Source: Planctomycetota bacterium (GTDB lineage Bacteria; Planctomycetota; UBA8742; UBA2392). From it: a DNA stretch of 64,000 nt. Of the stretch, positions 51,158-60,740 are shown piece by piece. Every line of letters begins with the position of its first letter. The stretch's first letter is position 1. Under the pieces are notes generated by a model. That model worked only from the letters and a program-made list of their open reading frames with translations, was not told where the DNA came from and made no database searches. The translations under genes were made by a program, and so were the position numbers. The stretch is taken from NCBI GenBank assembly GCA_003576915.1, contig QEVF01000014.1:62001-126000 (forward strand), read 5' to 3'.

Positions 51158-51709
51158 CTAGGCCCCGGGCTTTTTGGCGTGTTTGGGCCTGAAGGCCTTG
51201 AGGCCGCAGTCTTCCCTGAAGTCCAGCCAGGGCCCCTCCATCAGGTCAATGCAGTAGGGAACGGCAGGCATCACGGCCTCAAGGCAATCCTTGATTGCGG
51301 GCGGGTTGCCGGGCAGGTTGATGATCAGGGCCTTGCCGCGCGTGCCGGCGATCTGGCGTGACAAAATCGCCGTAGGCACGACCTTGAGGCTGACGGCGCG
51401 CATCTGTTCGCCAAAGCCGTCCAGGATGCGCTCACAGACCGCGGCCGTGGCCTCTGGGGTGACGTCGCGGCGGGCGGGCCCGGTGCCGCCCGTGGTGAGG
51501 ATCAGGCAGCAGTGCTCGACATCGGCCAGTTCCCGGAGCGTGGTTTCGATGTGGGGCTGTTCGTCGGCGATCACGCGTTGTACGGGCACAAAGGCCGTGC
51601 GGAGGATGCGCGACATCTCGGCCAGCATGGCCGGCCCGCCCTTGTCTTCATAGATGCCCTGGCTGGCGCGGTCGGAAACCGTGACCAGCCCGATCTTCAC
51701 TTCCGCCAT
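51158..51709 (-). CDS. mog: Molybdopterin adenylyltransferase
   Basis: Activates molybdopterin with ATP before molybdenum insertion. The 183-residue product has KIGLVTVSDRASQGIYEDKGG, LTTGGTGPARRDVTPEAT, the FGEQMRAVSLKVVPTAILSRQIAG segment (in parts), INLPGNPPAIKDCLEAVMPAVPYC (in parts), and LMEGPWLDF, which match MogA rather than the shorter MoaB. The ATG at 51709 gives the usual MogA start; the open frame to 51751 adds a non-conserved extension. No other molybdopterin genes are nearby. Confidence 0.93.
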   Translation of the reverse strand: MAEVKIGLVTVSDRASQGIYEDKGGPAMLAEMSRILRTAFVPVQRVIADEQPHIETTLRELADVEHCCLILTTGGTGPARRDVTPEATAAVCERILDGFGEQMRAVSLKVVPTAILSRQIAGTRGKALIINLPGNPPAIKDCLEAVMPAVPYCIDLMEGPWLDFREDCGLKAFRPKHAKKPGA

Positions 51710-51786
51710 GGCAGTTCCAGAAGTTTGGCGTTGTCCAACGAAAAGGGGCATGACAAGTCATGCCCCGGTCCGCCTCCATGTCGCGT

Positions 51787-52728
51787 TCAGGCGCCCACGG
51801 GCGCTGCCGAGAAGTGCTCGACGAGGCGGTCCTTGCACTTGTCAATCAGCCAGTTGGGCGTGCTGGCCCCTGCCAGGATGCCGATTTTCTTGGCGTTGGC
51901 CAGCTTGCTGAAGTCGATGTCGGACTCGCTCTCGATCAGCATGGCCCGCGCGCCGTGGGTCTCGGCCACGATGGCGAGTTTCTTGGTGTTGCTGCTTTCC
52001 TTGCCGCCGATGACCAGTACGTGGTCGTTGGTCTGCGCGATGTGCTCGGCGTCTTCCTGCCGCTCCGTGGTCACGTAGCAGATGGTGTTGAACACCCGCA
52101 CTTCCTGGGCCCGCGCCAGCAGCGCATTCACGATCTTGTTCACTTTCTCGAGAATCAGCGTGCTCTGCACGACCACGCCCAGACGCCGTTTGTTGTGCGG
52201 GATCTTGTCGATGTCTTCGAGGCTGTGGATCACCGTGCCTTCGCCCTTGGCGTAGGCGAGAATCGAAATCACCTCCGCGTGCTTGGGGTCGCCGATGATC
52301 ACGACGTGATACTTCTGCTTGAGCAGCAGGGCCGCGTAGTTCTGAGTCACCCGCACATAGGGACAGGTGGCGTCAATGACGTTTACGCCCTTGGCGCGCA
52401 GCAGGTCCTGAATCTCCGGCGGTACGCCGTGAGTGCGAACGACCACGGTGCCCTGGTCCACGTCTTCAGGGCCCTGGATGTAGTTGACGCCGTAATGGTT
52501 GCGCAGCTCTTCGATGGTCTGCGGGTTGTGGATCAACGGGCCATAGGTGTAAACCGGGCCTTCAGTCGTCTTGGCCGTGGCCACCGTCTGGTCATAGGCG
52601 CGCTGCACACCCCAGCAGTACCCGCTGTGCTTGGCGATGTTGATTTCGACGTTGCCCGCACGGTATTGCGTGATCTCGCGCAGGTCGCCCGTGTATTTCT
52701 GGCTCATGGCTTCGACGGTTCCGTACAT
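51787..52728 (-). CDS. ispH: 4-hydroxy-3-methylbut-2-enyl diphosphate reductase
   Basis: Last enzyme of the MEP pathway, producing IPP and DMAPP with an iron-sulfur cluster. The 313-residue product keeps the three cluster cysteines: HSGYCWGVQRA, IDATCPYVRVT, and TICYVTTERQED. Catalytic-pocket motifs VVRTHGVPPEI and VIGGKESSNTKKLA are present. The GGAG site 7 nt upstream supports the ATG at 52728; the upstream part of the open frame has no homology features. A GTGTCA-17-TATGCT promoter is plausible. Together with uppS, this is one of two isoprenoid genes in the window that adjoin the five-hairpin element. Confidence 0.96.
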   Translation of the reverse strand: MYGTVEAMSQKYTGDLREITQYRAGNVEINIAKHSGYCWGVQRAYDQTVATAKTTEGPVYTYGPLIHNPQTIEELRNHYGVNYIQGPEDVDQGTVVVRTHGVPPEIQDLLRAKGVNVIDATCPYVRVTQNYAALLLKQKYHVVIIGDPKHAEVISILAYAKGEGTVIHSLEDIDKIPHNKRRLGVVVQSTLILEKVNKIVNALLARAQEVRVFNTICYVTTERQEDAEHIAQTNDHVLVIGGKESSNTKKLAIVAETHGARAMLIESESDIDFSKLANAKKIGILAGASTPNWLIDKCKDRLVEHFSAAPVGA

Positions 52729-52779
52729 TGCGGGCTCCGCTGATAGTTGCCGAGCGGTTGCCCCCCATTTCCACCAGCC

Positions 52780-52808
52780 AGCATAGAACCTTTGAACAAT
52801 TCTGACAC
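52780..52808 (-). promoter_or_regulatory. Candidate promoter of ispH
   Basis: Reading leftwards, GTGTCA (52808-52803), a 17-nt spacer, and TATGCT (52785-52780). The leader would be about 45 nt. The five-hairpin element copy B lies further upstream. Confidence 0.35.
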
Positions 52809-52872
52809 CGCTAAATTGGATAAGCGCAGTCCAGGTTAGACGGCAGCGCCCCTGGCTCGTTACAATAGGCTC

Positions 52873-53028
52873 CGGCAGGCCGTTGAGATACGGCCGGCTC
52901 ACGCAGCCAAGAATGGCTGGCGCAGTTCAGGCGGCTGAAAAGCCCCCTGAAGTGGAGCTCGGAACGATTCACTTCGTTTCGATCGGGTTGAGACAGTGGC
53001 GGGACGCCGCTGTTTCAACGACCTGCCA
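52873..53028 (+). repeat. Five-hairpin structured element, copy B
   Basis: Hairpins in the same order as copy A. (1) GCAGGCCG/CGGCCGGC, 52875-52898, one mismatch. (2) CGCAGCCA/TGGCTGGCG with a bulged G, 52902-52922. (3) TTCAGGCGGCT/AGCCCCCTGAA with GAAA loop, 52926-52951. (4) CGGAACGA/TCGTTTCG, 52960-52981. (5) GTTGAGACAGTGGC/GCCGCTGTTTCAAC, 52987-53019. GGCAGG (52874) can pair with CCTGCC (53022-53027). The sequence of hairpin 4 differs completely from copy A but still pairs, so pairing appears to be kept. A TACAAT box at 52861 lies directly in front, so this copy may be transcribed into the leader of the gene at 53045. Confidence 0.75.
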
Positions 53029-53044
53029 GGTGGCCTCGCGCCCC

Positions 53045-54955
53045 ATGCCAAGAGCCCCGATGAACTGGTCCGACAAGTTCACCTCTTTCCCCGCCATCGC
53101 CTGCGCATCCCTGCTTGCGGCGCTGCTGCTTGGCGTCGTGTTCGGACTCATGGGTCCCTCGCCGCGCCCTGTTCCCGCCGGCGGCGAAACCACCTTCGAA
53201 AGCGCCCCCAAAACAGAGGGGGTCAAGGTTGGCCAGGCGCGGCAGGACCGACGCGAGCGTTCCCCCGGTGACCTGAGTCCCGAAGCCCGGGAAGGCGCCA
53301 AGCCGGCCCAGGGTTCCGCCACGGGCCAGCCGGGGACGGGTCCCGGCAAGTCGCCCACGCCGCGGGACCGCGGCGAAGTCAGCGGCGCCGTGTGGTCGCG
53401 GCCCAAGGTGCTCAAGGAGGGGCCCAAGCACGACCTCCAGAGCCAGATCACCCTGCCTGTTCCCCAGGGGGCTATTCTGGTCAGCGTAAAGACCGGCGAA
53501 GACTACAGCGTCAATCAGGCAACACTGCGTCTCGAAATCCAGGCCGAGGGTCTGGGCTGGCAGCCCATGACCAACCGGCCGCGCACGGGCAGCGCCGGCG
53601 CCGAGTATCGGTTTGATGGACTGTTTCCCGGCCAATATCGAGTGACCTGCGCCACGCCGGGATTCGCTGAAGTCAGTGAGGAAGTCCGTCTGATCGGGGG
53701 CATCCAGGAAGTGCAGGTCCAGTTCCGGATTTCGGCGTCCCGCTATACCAGGGTTCACTTCGCCTTTGAGTTCGAAGACGGAGGCAAGCCCGAACAGGTC
53801 ATTGTGCAGCGCGCCGAGCGTGGAACCCACGACGGAACGACGGAGGGGCGCTTCAACCGCTACGGCGCAGCAACCATTGAGCTTGGCGCCGTCAACAGCA
53901 GTTCAATGGCCTACGTGATCCCGCCCGAAACCGGCGTGCTGACCGTGCCTTTACGCGTGGGCATGCGCGAGCGCTTCATATTCAGTCAGGCGCGCGAGGG
54001 CAAGCGCTATCGGGCCGAAATGGAAGTCACCGGCAAGGACAACGAAGAGCAGCGGCAGGATGTCGTCCTCAAGCTGTTGCCCAAGGATGCGCCGGACCCC
54101 GGCGCCGGCCTCATCCCCCGCGATCCCGTCCGCCTGGACGTCAGCTTTACCCGCTCCGACGGCGCGGCCGTGAAGCTGCGGCGCTGCAACCTGCGCCAGT
54201 CTCTGGACGCCGCCACCTACACCGGCGCGACGCGCATTGAAGGCGGCACCGCCGAATTCGCTGCCATTCAGCCCGGCACCTGGTTTCTGGTGGCGGAGGC
54301 TGAGGGCCTTGATGCCGCCTTCGTGCGGCAGGTGGGCCTGGGCGAGTCGCAGAAACTGACCTTCAACATCGAGTTGGGGCGCGTCACGGTCCGCACCTCG
54401 CGCGATGCGGGGGCTGCGCCGCCTGAAGGTACGCGCATGACCTACAGCGTGGCCCTTCTGCCCATGGGCTCGGGGGCCATGAAGTCGTTCTACGTGCGGG
54501 AGATTCCCGCCAATGCCCAGACCGACGTCGCCAACTTCACGCTGCCCGCCGGCAGCTACACCGTGAACATGGGCGGCGGCACCGACAGCCTCCTCGCCGT
54601 GGAGCCTCCGGTTTCCCAGTTCACCCTCAGCCTCGACGGCGAGATCAACCTGGCGGCCCTGCTGCGCGCGGCATCCACGCTGGAGTTCATGTGCATAGAC
54701 GGGGCCTTCGCCCCCGTGCCGGGCGTAGAGTTTCTGGTGACATTTTCGCCCGCGGGCGAGATCGGTGAGTCTGAGCGTCCGCGCATTCAGCTCGGCGGCG
54801 CTGACGGTCGCTGCCGGCTCACGGGGGCGCCCTACGGCCAGGTGTACCTGCACCTGTGGATCTCGTCGCGCGACCTCCAGAAGCCGGACAAGAGCTACGT
54901 GATTGACCTTCCCGCCTACGGGGTCCTGAATCTCGGCTCCGTTACAGTGCGCTGA
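53045..54955 (+). CDS. Membrane-anchored protein with carboxypeptidase-regulatory-like domains
   Basis: A 636-residue protein. One membrane helix lies at about 15-35 (FPAIACASLLAALLLGVVFGLMG). A charged disordered linker follows (about 38-130), then several beta-sandwich segments: ATLRLEIQAEGLGWQP...YRFDGLFPGQYRVTCATPGF resembles a carboxypeptidase-regulatory-like repeat; FAAIQPGTWFLVAEAEGLDAAF and VANFTLPAGSYTVNMGGGTD follow the same scheme. No catalytic site is visible. The start is the ATG at 53045 (or 53060), as the upstream part of the open frame lies in element copy B. Presumably periplasmic or surface-exposed; the partner is unknown. Confidence 0.75.
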   Translation: MPRAPMNWSDKFTSFPAIACASLLAALLLGVVFGLMGPSPRPVPAGGETTFESAPKTEGVKVGQARQDRRERSPGDLSPEAREGAKPAQGSATGQPGTGPGKSPTPRDRGEVSGAVWSRPKVLKEGPKHDLQSQITLPVPQGAILVSVKTGEDYSVNQATLRLEIQAEGLGWQPMTNRPRTGSAGAEYRFDGLFPGQYRVTCATPGFAEVSEEVRLIGGIQEVQVQFRISASRYTRVHFAFEFEDGGKPEQVIVQRAERGTHDGTTEGRFNRYGAATIELGAVNSSSMAYVIPPETGVLTVPLRVGMRERFIFSQAREGKRYRAEMEVTGKDNEEQRQDVVLKLLPKDAPDPGAGLIPRDPVRLDVSFTRSDGAAVKLRRCNLRQSLDAATYTGATRIEGGTAEFAAIQPGTWFLVAEAEGLDAAFVRQVGLGESQKLTFNIELGRVTVRTSRDAGAAPPEGTRMTYSVALLPMGSGAMKSFYVREIPANAQTDVANFTLPAGSYTVNMGGGTDSLLAVEPPVSQFTLSLDGEINLAALLRAASTLEFMCIDGAFAPVPGVEFLVTFSPAGEIGESERPRIQLGGADGRCRLTGAPYGQVYLHLWISSRDLQKPDKSYVIDLPAYGVLNLGSVTVR

Positions 54956-54970
54956 CGCGCTGCCTGACCG

Positions 54971-57832
54971 TCAGGCCACGACCTTCTCGCGTCGGGAGGC
55001 TTTGACCTTCTTCCTTGGACCGGCTGCAAAGTAGCGCTTGAGGTACTGGCCCGTGTAGCTGGCTTCGACCCGGGCCACGGCTGCGGGCGGGCCCTCAGCC
55101 ATGAGCCGGCCGCCTTCGTCGCCGCCCTCGGGCCCGAGGTCAATGATCCAGTCGGCGCACTTGATGACGTCGAGGTTGTGCTCAATGACCAGCGCCGTGT
55201 TGCCCTTGCCTACCAGCCGCTGCAGCACCTCGATCAGCCGCGCCACGTCATGGAAGTGCAGGCCCGTGGTGGGTTCGTCGAGAATGTAGAACGTGTGGCC
55301 CGTGTCGGGGCGGGCCAGCTCGGCTGCGAGCTTTACGCGCTGGGCTTCGCCGCCGGAGAGCGTGGTGCTGGCCTGTCCGAGCTTGACGTATCCCAGGCCG
55401 ACGTCCAGCAGCGTCTTGACGATCTTGTGGATCTGGGCGTGGTTCTCAAAGAAGCCGGCGGCCTCGGATATCGGCAACTCCAGCACGTCGGCGATGCTCT
55501 TGCCCCGGTACTTCACCTCCAGCGTCTCGCGGTTGTAGCGCGTGCCGTTGCAGGCCTCGCACACGACATGGATGTCCGGCAGAAAGTGCATCTCGATCAG
55601 CTTGACGCCCTGCCCTTCGCAGGCCTCGCAGCGGCCGCCGGAAACGTTGAACGAGAAGCGCCCGGGCTGATAGCCCCGTTGCTTGGCCTCGTTCGTCTTG
55701 GCGAAGAGGTCGCGAATGAGGCCGAACACGTTGGTGTAGGTCGCGGGGTTGCTGCGGGGCGTGCGGCCGATGGGAGACTGGTCAATCTCGATGACCTTGT
55801 CGATCTGGTCGAGGCCCTCAATACTCTTGTGTTTTCCCGGCTCTGCAGCCGCGCCATGCATGTGCTTGGCCAGGGCGCGGGCGAGGATGTCGGTCACCAG
55901 CGTGCTCTTGCCGCTTCCGCTCACCCCCGTCACGCAGACCATGCCGCCCAGGGGGATGGCCACATCCAGATTCTTGAGGTTGTTCTCACGCGCCCCGCGG
56001 ACGATCAGGGCCTTGTCCTTGCTCAGGGGACGGGTCTGTGCCGGCGGGTCAATGCGTCGGCGGCCGGAAAGGTATTCGCCGGTCAGGGTTGACGCGGAGA
56101 TCAGCTCCGAGGGCGGGCCCGCGAAGCACACCTTGCCGCCCTCCAGGCCGGCGCCTGGGCCGAGATCCACCACATAGTCCGCCGCGCGGATCGTGTCTTC
56201 GTCGTGTTCCACCACGACCACGGTGTTGCCGATGTCCCGCAGGTGCTTGAGCGTGTTGAGCAGTTTGTCGTTGTCGCGCTGGTGCAGCCCGATGCTGGGC
56301 TCGTCCAGCACGTAGGCCACGCCCACGAGCCCGCTGCCGACCTGCGTGGCAAGGCGGATGCGCTGGGCCTCGCCGCCGGAGAGCGTGCCGCTCTTGCGAT
56401 CCAGCGTCAGGTAGCCGATGCCGACGTCCAGCATGAAGCCCAGGCGTGCGCGGATCTCGCGCAGCACGGCCTTGGCGATCAGGGCGCCTTCCCTGGAAAG
56501 CTTGAGGTTCTCCAGCCAGTCCCGGGCGGCAAACACGTTCATGGCCGTCACTTCGCGCACGCTTCTCCCGCCCACGGTGACCGCCGTGGCAAAGGCGTTG
56601 AGGCGCGAACCCTTGCAGGCCGGGCACTCGCTTTCGTGCATGAAGCGCATGATCCAGTTCTTGACGCTCTCGCTCTCGCTGTGCTCAAAGCGGTACTGGA
56701 GGTCGTTGAGCACGCCGGGAAACTTGCCCCCGTGCCAGTGCCAGCGGCCGTCGTTGCCGGGCTCGCCCTTGAGGATGAGTTCGCGCACGCGGGGTTCGAG
56801 CTTGTTCCAGGGCGTGTTCATGGCAAAGCCCGCCCGCTTGCCCAGGCGCTCCAGGGCGCGCCGGTACCAGCCGGTTTCGGGCCCGTGGGACCAGGCCGCA
56901 ATGGCGTTCTCCGCCAGGGTCTTGCGGCCGTCGGGTACGGCCAGGTCCACGGAGATTTCCGTGTTGGTGCCCAGGCCGTGGCAGGTCTGGCAGGCGCCCC
57001 AGGGAGAGTTGAACGAAAACAGGCGAGGCTCGAGCTCACCCATGGGCTCTTCGGGGTGGTCGGGGCAGAACATCCGCGCGCTGAACACCGTGTCGTGCAG
57101 GCTCTCGCCCTCCTGCCGCGCCACGATGCAGATGCCGTTGCCCAGCTTCAGCGCGGTCTCCACGCCCTCATTGAGGCGCGAACGCACCTCCGGCTTGAGC
57201 ACGATGCGGTCGATGACCACTTCCACGTCGTGCTTGACGTTCTTGTCGCCGGCGCTGCTCTTGGCGCTGACTTCGGTGAGGCGGCCGTCCACGCGGGCCC
57301 GCACAAAGCCCTCGCGCATGATGGCGGCGAAGGCGTCGCGGTGTTCGCCCTTGCGACCGCGGATCAGGGGCGCCATCAGCACCAGCTTGCTGCCTTCGGG
57401 CCAGGTCATCACCGTGTCCACCATCTGCTCAGCGCTCTGGCGCCCCACCTCGCGCCCGCATTGGGGGCAGTGAGGCACGCCCACGCGGGCAAACAGCAGG
57501 CGCAGGTAGTCGTAGATTTCGGTGGTGGTTGCGACAGTCGAGCGCGGGTTGTGGCCCGCCTGGCGCTGCTCGATGGCGATGGTGGGCGGCAGGCCCTCGA
57601 TATGATCGACATCGGGTTTCTGCATCTGGCCCAGGAACTGGCGCGCATAGGCGCTCAGGGACTCGACGTAGCGTCTCTGGCCCTCGGCATAGATGGTGTC
57701 GAAGGCCAGCGAGCTTTTGCCGCTGCCGGAGAGCCCGGTAACCACGACGAGTTTGTCGCGCGGCAAGGTCACGCTGACGCCCTTGAGGTTGTGCTCGTTG
57801 GCGCCGCGAATGATGATTTCAGTGGATGCCAT
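54971..57832 (-). CDS. uvrA: Excinuclease ABC subunit A
   Basis: DNA damage-recognition ATPase of nucleotide excision repair. The 953-residue product has two ABC modules: Walker [20 protein letters not shown] near residue 31 and [15 protein letters not shown] near 640, with signature [16 protein letters not shown] and [16 protein letters not shown]. Zinc cysteines are in [17 protein letters not shown] and CEACEGQG / [14 protein letters not shown] precedes the ATG at 57832, which is the conserved start region ([15 protein letters not shown]). Full length. uvrB and uvrC are not in the window. Confidence 0.98.
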   Translation of the reverse strand: MASTEIIIRGANEHNLKGVSVTLPRDKLVVVTGLSGSGKSSLAFDTIYAEGQRRYVESLSAYARQFLGQMQKPDVDHIEGLPPTIAIEQRQAGHNPRSTVATTTEIYDYLRLLFARVGVPHCPQCGREVGRQSAEQMVDTVMTWPEGSKLVLMAPLIRGRKGEHRDAFAAIMREGFVRARVDGRLTEVSAKSSAGDKNVKHDVEVVIDRIVLKPEVRSRLNEGVETALKLGNGICIVARQEGESLHDTVFSARMFCPDHPEEPMGELEPRLFSFNSPWGACQTCHGLGTNTEISVDLAVPDGRKTLAENAIAAWSHGPETGWYRRALERLGKRAGFAMNTPWNKLEPRVRELILKGEPGNDGRWHWHGGKFPGVLNDLQYRFEHSESESVKNWIMRFMHESECPACKGSRLNAFATAVTVGGRSVREVTAMNVFAARDWLENLKLSREGALIAKAVLREIRARLGFMLDVGIGYLTLDRKSGTLSGGEAQRIRLATQVGSGLVGVAYVLDEPSIGLHQRDNDKLLNTLKHLRDIGNTVVVVEHDEDTIRAADYVVDLGPGAGLEGGKVCFAGPPSELISASTLTGEYLSGRRRIDPPAQTRPLSKDKALIVRGARENNLKNLDVAIPLGGMVCVTGVSGSGKSTLVTDILARALAKHMHGAAAEPGKHKSIEGLDQIDKVIEIDQSPIGRTPRSNPATYTNVFGLIRDLFAKTNEAKQRGYQPGRFSFNVSGGRCEACEGQGVKLIEMHFLPDIHVVCEACNGTRYNRETLEVKYRGKSIADVLELPISEAAGFFENHAQIHKIVKTLLDVGLGYVKLGQASTTLSGGEAQRVKLAAELARPDTGHTFYILDEPTTGLHFHDVARLIEVLQRLVGKGNTALVIEHNLDVIKCADWIIDLGPEGGDEGGRLMAEGPPAAVARVEASYTGQYLKRYFAAGPRKKVKASRREKVVA

Positions 57833-57925
57833 GGGTGTTCCTGCGGTTGGGGAGCGAAACGATAACATGCCACCCGACAAAAAAGGTCCACTTCATCGGT
57901 TTGCGCCCGCCCCAAGGCGCCCTGC

Positions 57926-57931
57926 TAGACT
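57926..57931 (+). promoter_or_regulatory. -10 box of a probable leaderless promoter (GDPD gene)
   Basis: TAGACT followed by CCGCCC and the ATG at 57938, with no ribosome site. Confidence 0.5.
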
Positions 57932-57937
57932 CCGCCC

Positions 57938-58651
57938 ATGGCTCCGATCATTCTTGCCCACCGCGGCGCCAGCACACTGGCGCCGGAGAACACGGCCGCC
58001 GCCTTTGCGCTCGCCCGGACCATGGGCGCCGACGGCTTTGAGTGCGACGTTCATCTGAGCCTCGACGGCGTCCCCGTCGTGACCCACGACCGCAACCTCA
58101 AGCGGCTTGCCGGCCTCAATCGCCGTGTGGACAGTTTGCCCTGGCGCGAGCTTAGGGAGCTGGACGTCGGCGGCTGGTTTGCGCCCCGGTTTTCCGGCCA
58201 GCGCCTGCTCAGGCTGCAGGACGCCCTGAAGCTGGCCGGCCGGGGCTTTCGCCCCCTTGTCGAGCTCAAGCAAACCACGCCGCGGCGCGACCTCGCGCTG
58301 GTCCGCACCTGCGCCCCCCTTCTGGCCAGGGCCGGGGCCTGGGCCTGCTCGTTTTCCGTGAGAATCTGCGCCGCTCTGCGTCAATGCCGGCCGCGCCTGC
58401 ACGTCCAGCTCGTGGTCAGCCCCGAGAATGAAAGCCGCTGGCTTTGGGCGCTCGAGGCCGCCTGCCGCCTGGGGCTGCAGGGCCTGGCCGTGGACTTTCG
58501 GCAGTTGACCCGCCAGCGCGTGGAGCGCCTTCACCAACTGGGACTGCGGGCCGGCGCCTGGACGGTGAACCGCCAGGCCGACTATGTGCGCCTGGCGCGC
58601 TGGGGCGTGGACGTCATCGAAACCGATCACCCCGGCCTGTGCCCGCCTTGA
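57938..58651 (+). CDS. Glycerophosphodiester phosphodiesterase
   Basis: A 237-residue TIM-barrel hydrolase that would split glycerophosphodiesters from lipid turnover into glycerol 3-phosphate and alcohol. The catalytic and metal residues are in [35 protein letters not shown], and the C-terminal [27 protein letters not shown]. There is no signal peptide, so it is a cytoplasmic UgpQ-like type. The mRNA appears leaderless. It lies between uvrA (divergent) and the first DUF4139 protein. Confidence 0.92.
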   Translation: MAPIILAHRGASTLAPENTAAAFALARTMGADGFECDVHLSLDGVPVVTHDRNLKRLAGLNRRVDSLPWRELRELDVGGWFAPRFSGQRLLRLQDALKLAGRGFRPLVELKQTTPRRDLALVRTCAPLLARAGAWACSFSVRICAALRQCRPRLHVQLVVSPENESRWLWALEAACRLGLQGLAVDFRQLTRQRVERLHQLGLRAGAWTVNRQADYVRLARWGVDVIETDHPGLCPP

Positions 58652-58721
58652 CTCCCTGACGGTCGCCGATTTTGCGAACCTTTGAACCTGCCCGAGGCTC
58701 CGACATCGGCCCGAATCTGAG

Positions 58722-58727
58722 TATAGT
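58722..58727 (+). promoter_or_regulatory. -10 box of a probable leaderless promoter (first DUF4139 gene)
   Basis: TATAGT followed by GCGCCC and the ATG at 58734. A weak TCCGAC sits 17 nt upstream of the box. Confidence 0.52.
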
Positions 58728-58733
58728 GCGCCC

Positions 58734-60740
58734 ATGCCTGAAACCTTCGCCTGCACAAGCGCCATCACACGCGTGACTGTTTATGCGCGAGGCGCCATCG
58801 TTACCCGCCGCGTCGAGTTGCCGCCCGTCCTGCCGGCCGAGCCCTGCACGCTGACCCTGACCCTTCCCGCGCAGGCCCAGGCGGGAAGCCTGCGCACGCT
58901 GGTCGATGGCGAGCGCGGCATTGCGGGTCTTTCCTCGCGCATCCATTGGCCGCAGCCCGCGCCGGGGCCAAGCCGCGCTGATGAACTGGGTGCTTTGCGT
59001 GCGGAGGAGCAGCGCCTGGACGTCGCTTTGGAGCGCGCGAGCCACCGGCGCGACCACCTGGCGGAACTGGCCCTGACCCAGGCCATCCTGAACAGGAAGT
59101 CAGACACCAACGTGGCCGGACGCATGGCCGACGCACTGGCGGTCAGCGCCCTCATTCATGATCTGACCTGCAAGCTGGACCAGGAACTGTCAGAGCTGAA
59201 CCGCAGGCGCGCCGAGGTCGAGGGGGCCATCGAAGCGCTCGAAGCCCGGGACACTCCCATGGAGCAGGGGCAGCCCCGGCGCGTGGTGGATATCGCGCTG
59301 TGCGCGGGCCCTGCCCACCTCCGCTCCCTGGAGGTGAGCTACGCCGTCATGGCCGCGCGCTGGTGGCCGGCCTACTCCGCGCGCATCTTCGACCAGGGCC
59401 GGCGTGCGGAGTTCGGCCTGGAGGCCTTCGTGTCGCAGAATACGCAGGAAGACTGGTCCGGCGTGCTGGTGAGCCTGTGTACGGCGGACATGATTCAGGA
59501 CATCCGATTGCCTGAGCTGCCTTCCCTGCGTCTGGGGCGTGCGCAGCCAGCCAGACGCAAGGGCTACCGACTTCCGCCGGAGGGGCTCGAGAGCATGTTC
59601 GCGGGCTTTGATGCCGCCTTCGCCGGGGCCCTGTCCGACGGGGCCCTGTCGCCCAAGCCGCCGCCGCGTTCGGCGCCGGCCAAGAAAGGCGACATCCATG
59701 AGCGCCAGAAGTTGCTGAAGGACGAATACGAAGGGGCGGACTACGACGCAGAAGAGCCTGCGCCCCAGGCGGACATGCTGGCCTCCAAGGTGGCGGAAAT
59801 GCCCATGCAGGCCGCCAACTTCTCGCCCGTGGCCGCGGCGCCCATGACTATGCGCGGCGCGCCGGGCGGCGGCGCCCCGGTCGGCGGCGTGGCGCCCATG
59901 GAGCCTCCGGCCCCACCGCCGCCTCCTGAAACGTCGGAGCAGTGGCTGGATTTCGACGCCCTGACCCTGGGCGATTTCACCCGGCGCGCGGGCCGGGGTC
60001 GCCTGACCCCGACGACGGACGGGGCCTCAGCCGACCAGGCCGAACTTCACGGGCCCGCGACGAGCGCGGCGCGTGATGTGCGGGAAACACGGGGACTCTT
60101 TGACCACCAGTACGTCGCCGAGGGCAAAGTGGAGATTCCCTCCGGCGGTGTCGCGCAGCGCGTGTTTCTGGCCGCGCGCGAGACGTCCTGCTCCATGCGC
60201 TTTGTGTGCGTGGCCGCAGAGGACGACCGCGTTTACCGCGAGGTGGAGCTGGCCAACCCCCTGCAGGCCCCGCTGCTTCCGGGACCTGTGGATGTGTTCG
60301 TGGAAGGCCTGCTGTTGACGACCACGGCCATCGACGGCGTGGACCGGGGGGGCCGATTCCGCGTCGGCCTGGGCGTGGAAGAGCGGCTGCGCGTGGCACG
60401 CAACGTCAGGGCGAGCGAAGAAAGCCGCGGCATGCTCGGCGGCAACACGGCCGTGCAGCATCAGGTCAGCGTGGACGTGACCAGCTCCCTGGGCGCGGAC
60501 GTGAGCGTCGAGGTCATCGAACGCCTGCCCGTGACGGCCGACAAGGACATCTCCGTAAGTCTGACGCGGGCGGAACCCAAGCCCGAAGACTACGACCAGA
60601 AGTCGCGCGGCGCCCCCGTCAGGGGCGGCAAGCTGTTCCGCCTGGCGGTCAAGGCGTCAAGCAAGGCCTCACTGCTGATGGAATACAGCATCGTGCTGCC
60701 CTCGGGCAGCGAACTGACGGGAGGCAATCGCCGTGAGTAA
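58734..60740 (+). CDS. Mucoidy inhibitor MuiA-like protein (DUF4140/DUF4139)
   Basis: A 668-residue protein. The N-terminal DUF4140-like part (ITRVTVYARGAIVTRRVELP) is followed by a coiled coil of about residues 85-165 (RASHRRDHLAELALTQ, LDQELSELNRRRAEVEGAIEALE, cited in parts), a Pro/Ala/Gly-rich insert (about 300-410), and a large C-terminal DUF4139 beta domain (HQYVAEGKVEIPSGGVAQRVF, PLLPGPVDVFVEGLLL, RVGLGVEERLRVARNV). Function is not established; family members were named for effects on mucoidy in Myxococcus-type or Pseudomonas-type contexts. The next gene is a shorter paralogue and overlaps by 8 nt. Confidence 0.82.
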   Translation: MPETFACTSAITRVTVYARGAIVTRRVELPPVLPAEPCTLTLTLPAQAQAGSLRTLVDGERGIAGLSSRIHWPQPAPGPSRADELGALRAEEQRLDVALERASHRRDHLAELALTQAILNRKSDTNVAGRMADALAVSALIHDLTCKLDQELSELNRRRAEVEGAIEALEARDTPMEQGQPRRVVDIALCAGPAHLRSLEVSYAVMAARWWPAYSARIFDQGRRAEFGLEAFVSQNTQEDWSGVLVSLCTADMIQDIRLPELPSLRLGRAQPARRKGYRLPPEGLESMFAGFDAAFAGALSDGALSPKPPPRSAPAKKGDIHERQKLLKDEYEGADYDAEEPAPQADMLASKVAEMPMQAANFSPVAAAPMTMRGAPGGGAPVGGVAPMEPPAPPPPPETSEQWLDFDALTLGDFTRRAGRGRLTPTTDGASADQAELHGPATSAARDVRETRGLFDHQYVAEGKVEIPSGGVAQRVFLAARETSCSMRFVCVAAEDDRVYREVELANPLQAPLLPGPVDVFVEGLLLTTTAIDGVDRGGRFRVGLGVEERLRVARNVRASEESRGMLGGNTAVQHQVSVDVTSSLGADVSVEVIERLPVTADKDISVSLTRAEPKPEDYDQKSRGAPVRGGKLFRLAVKASSKASLLMEYSIVLPSGSELTGGNRRE

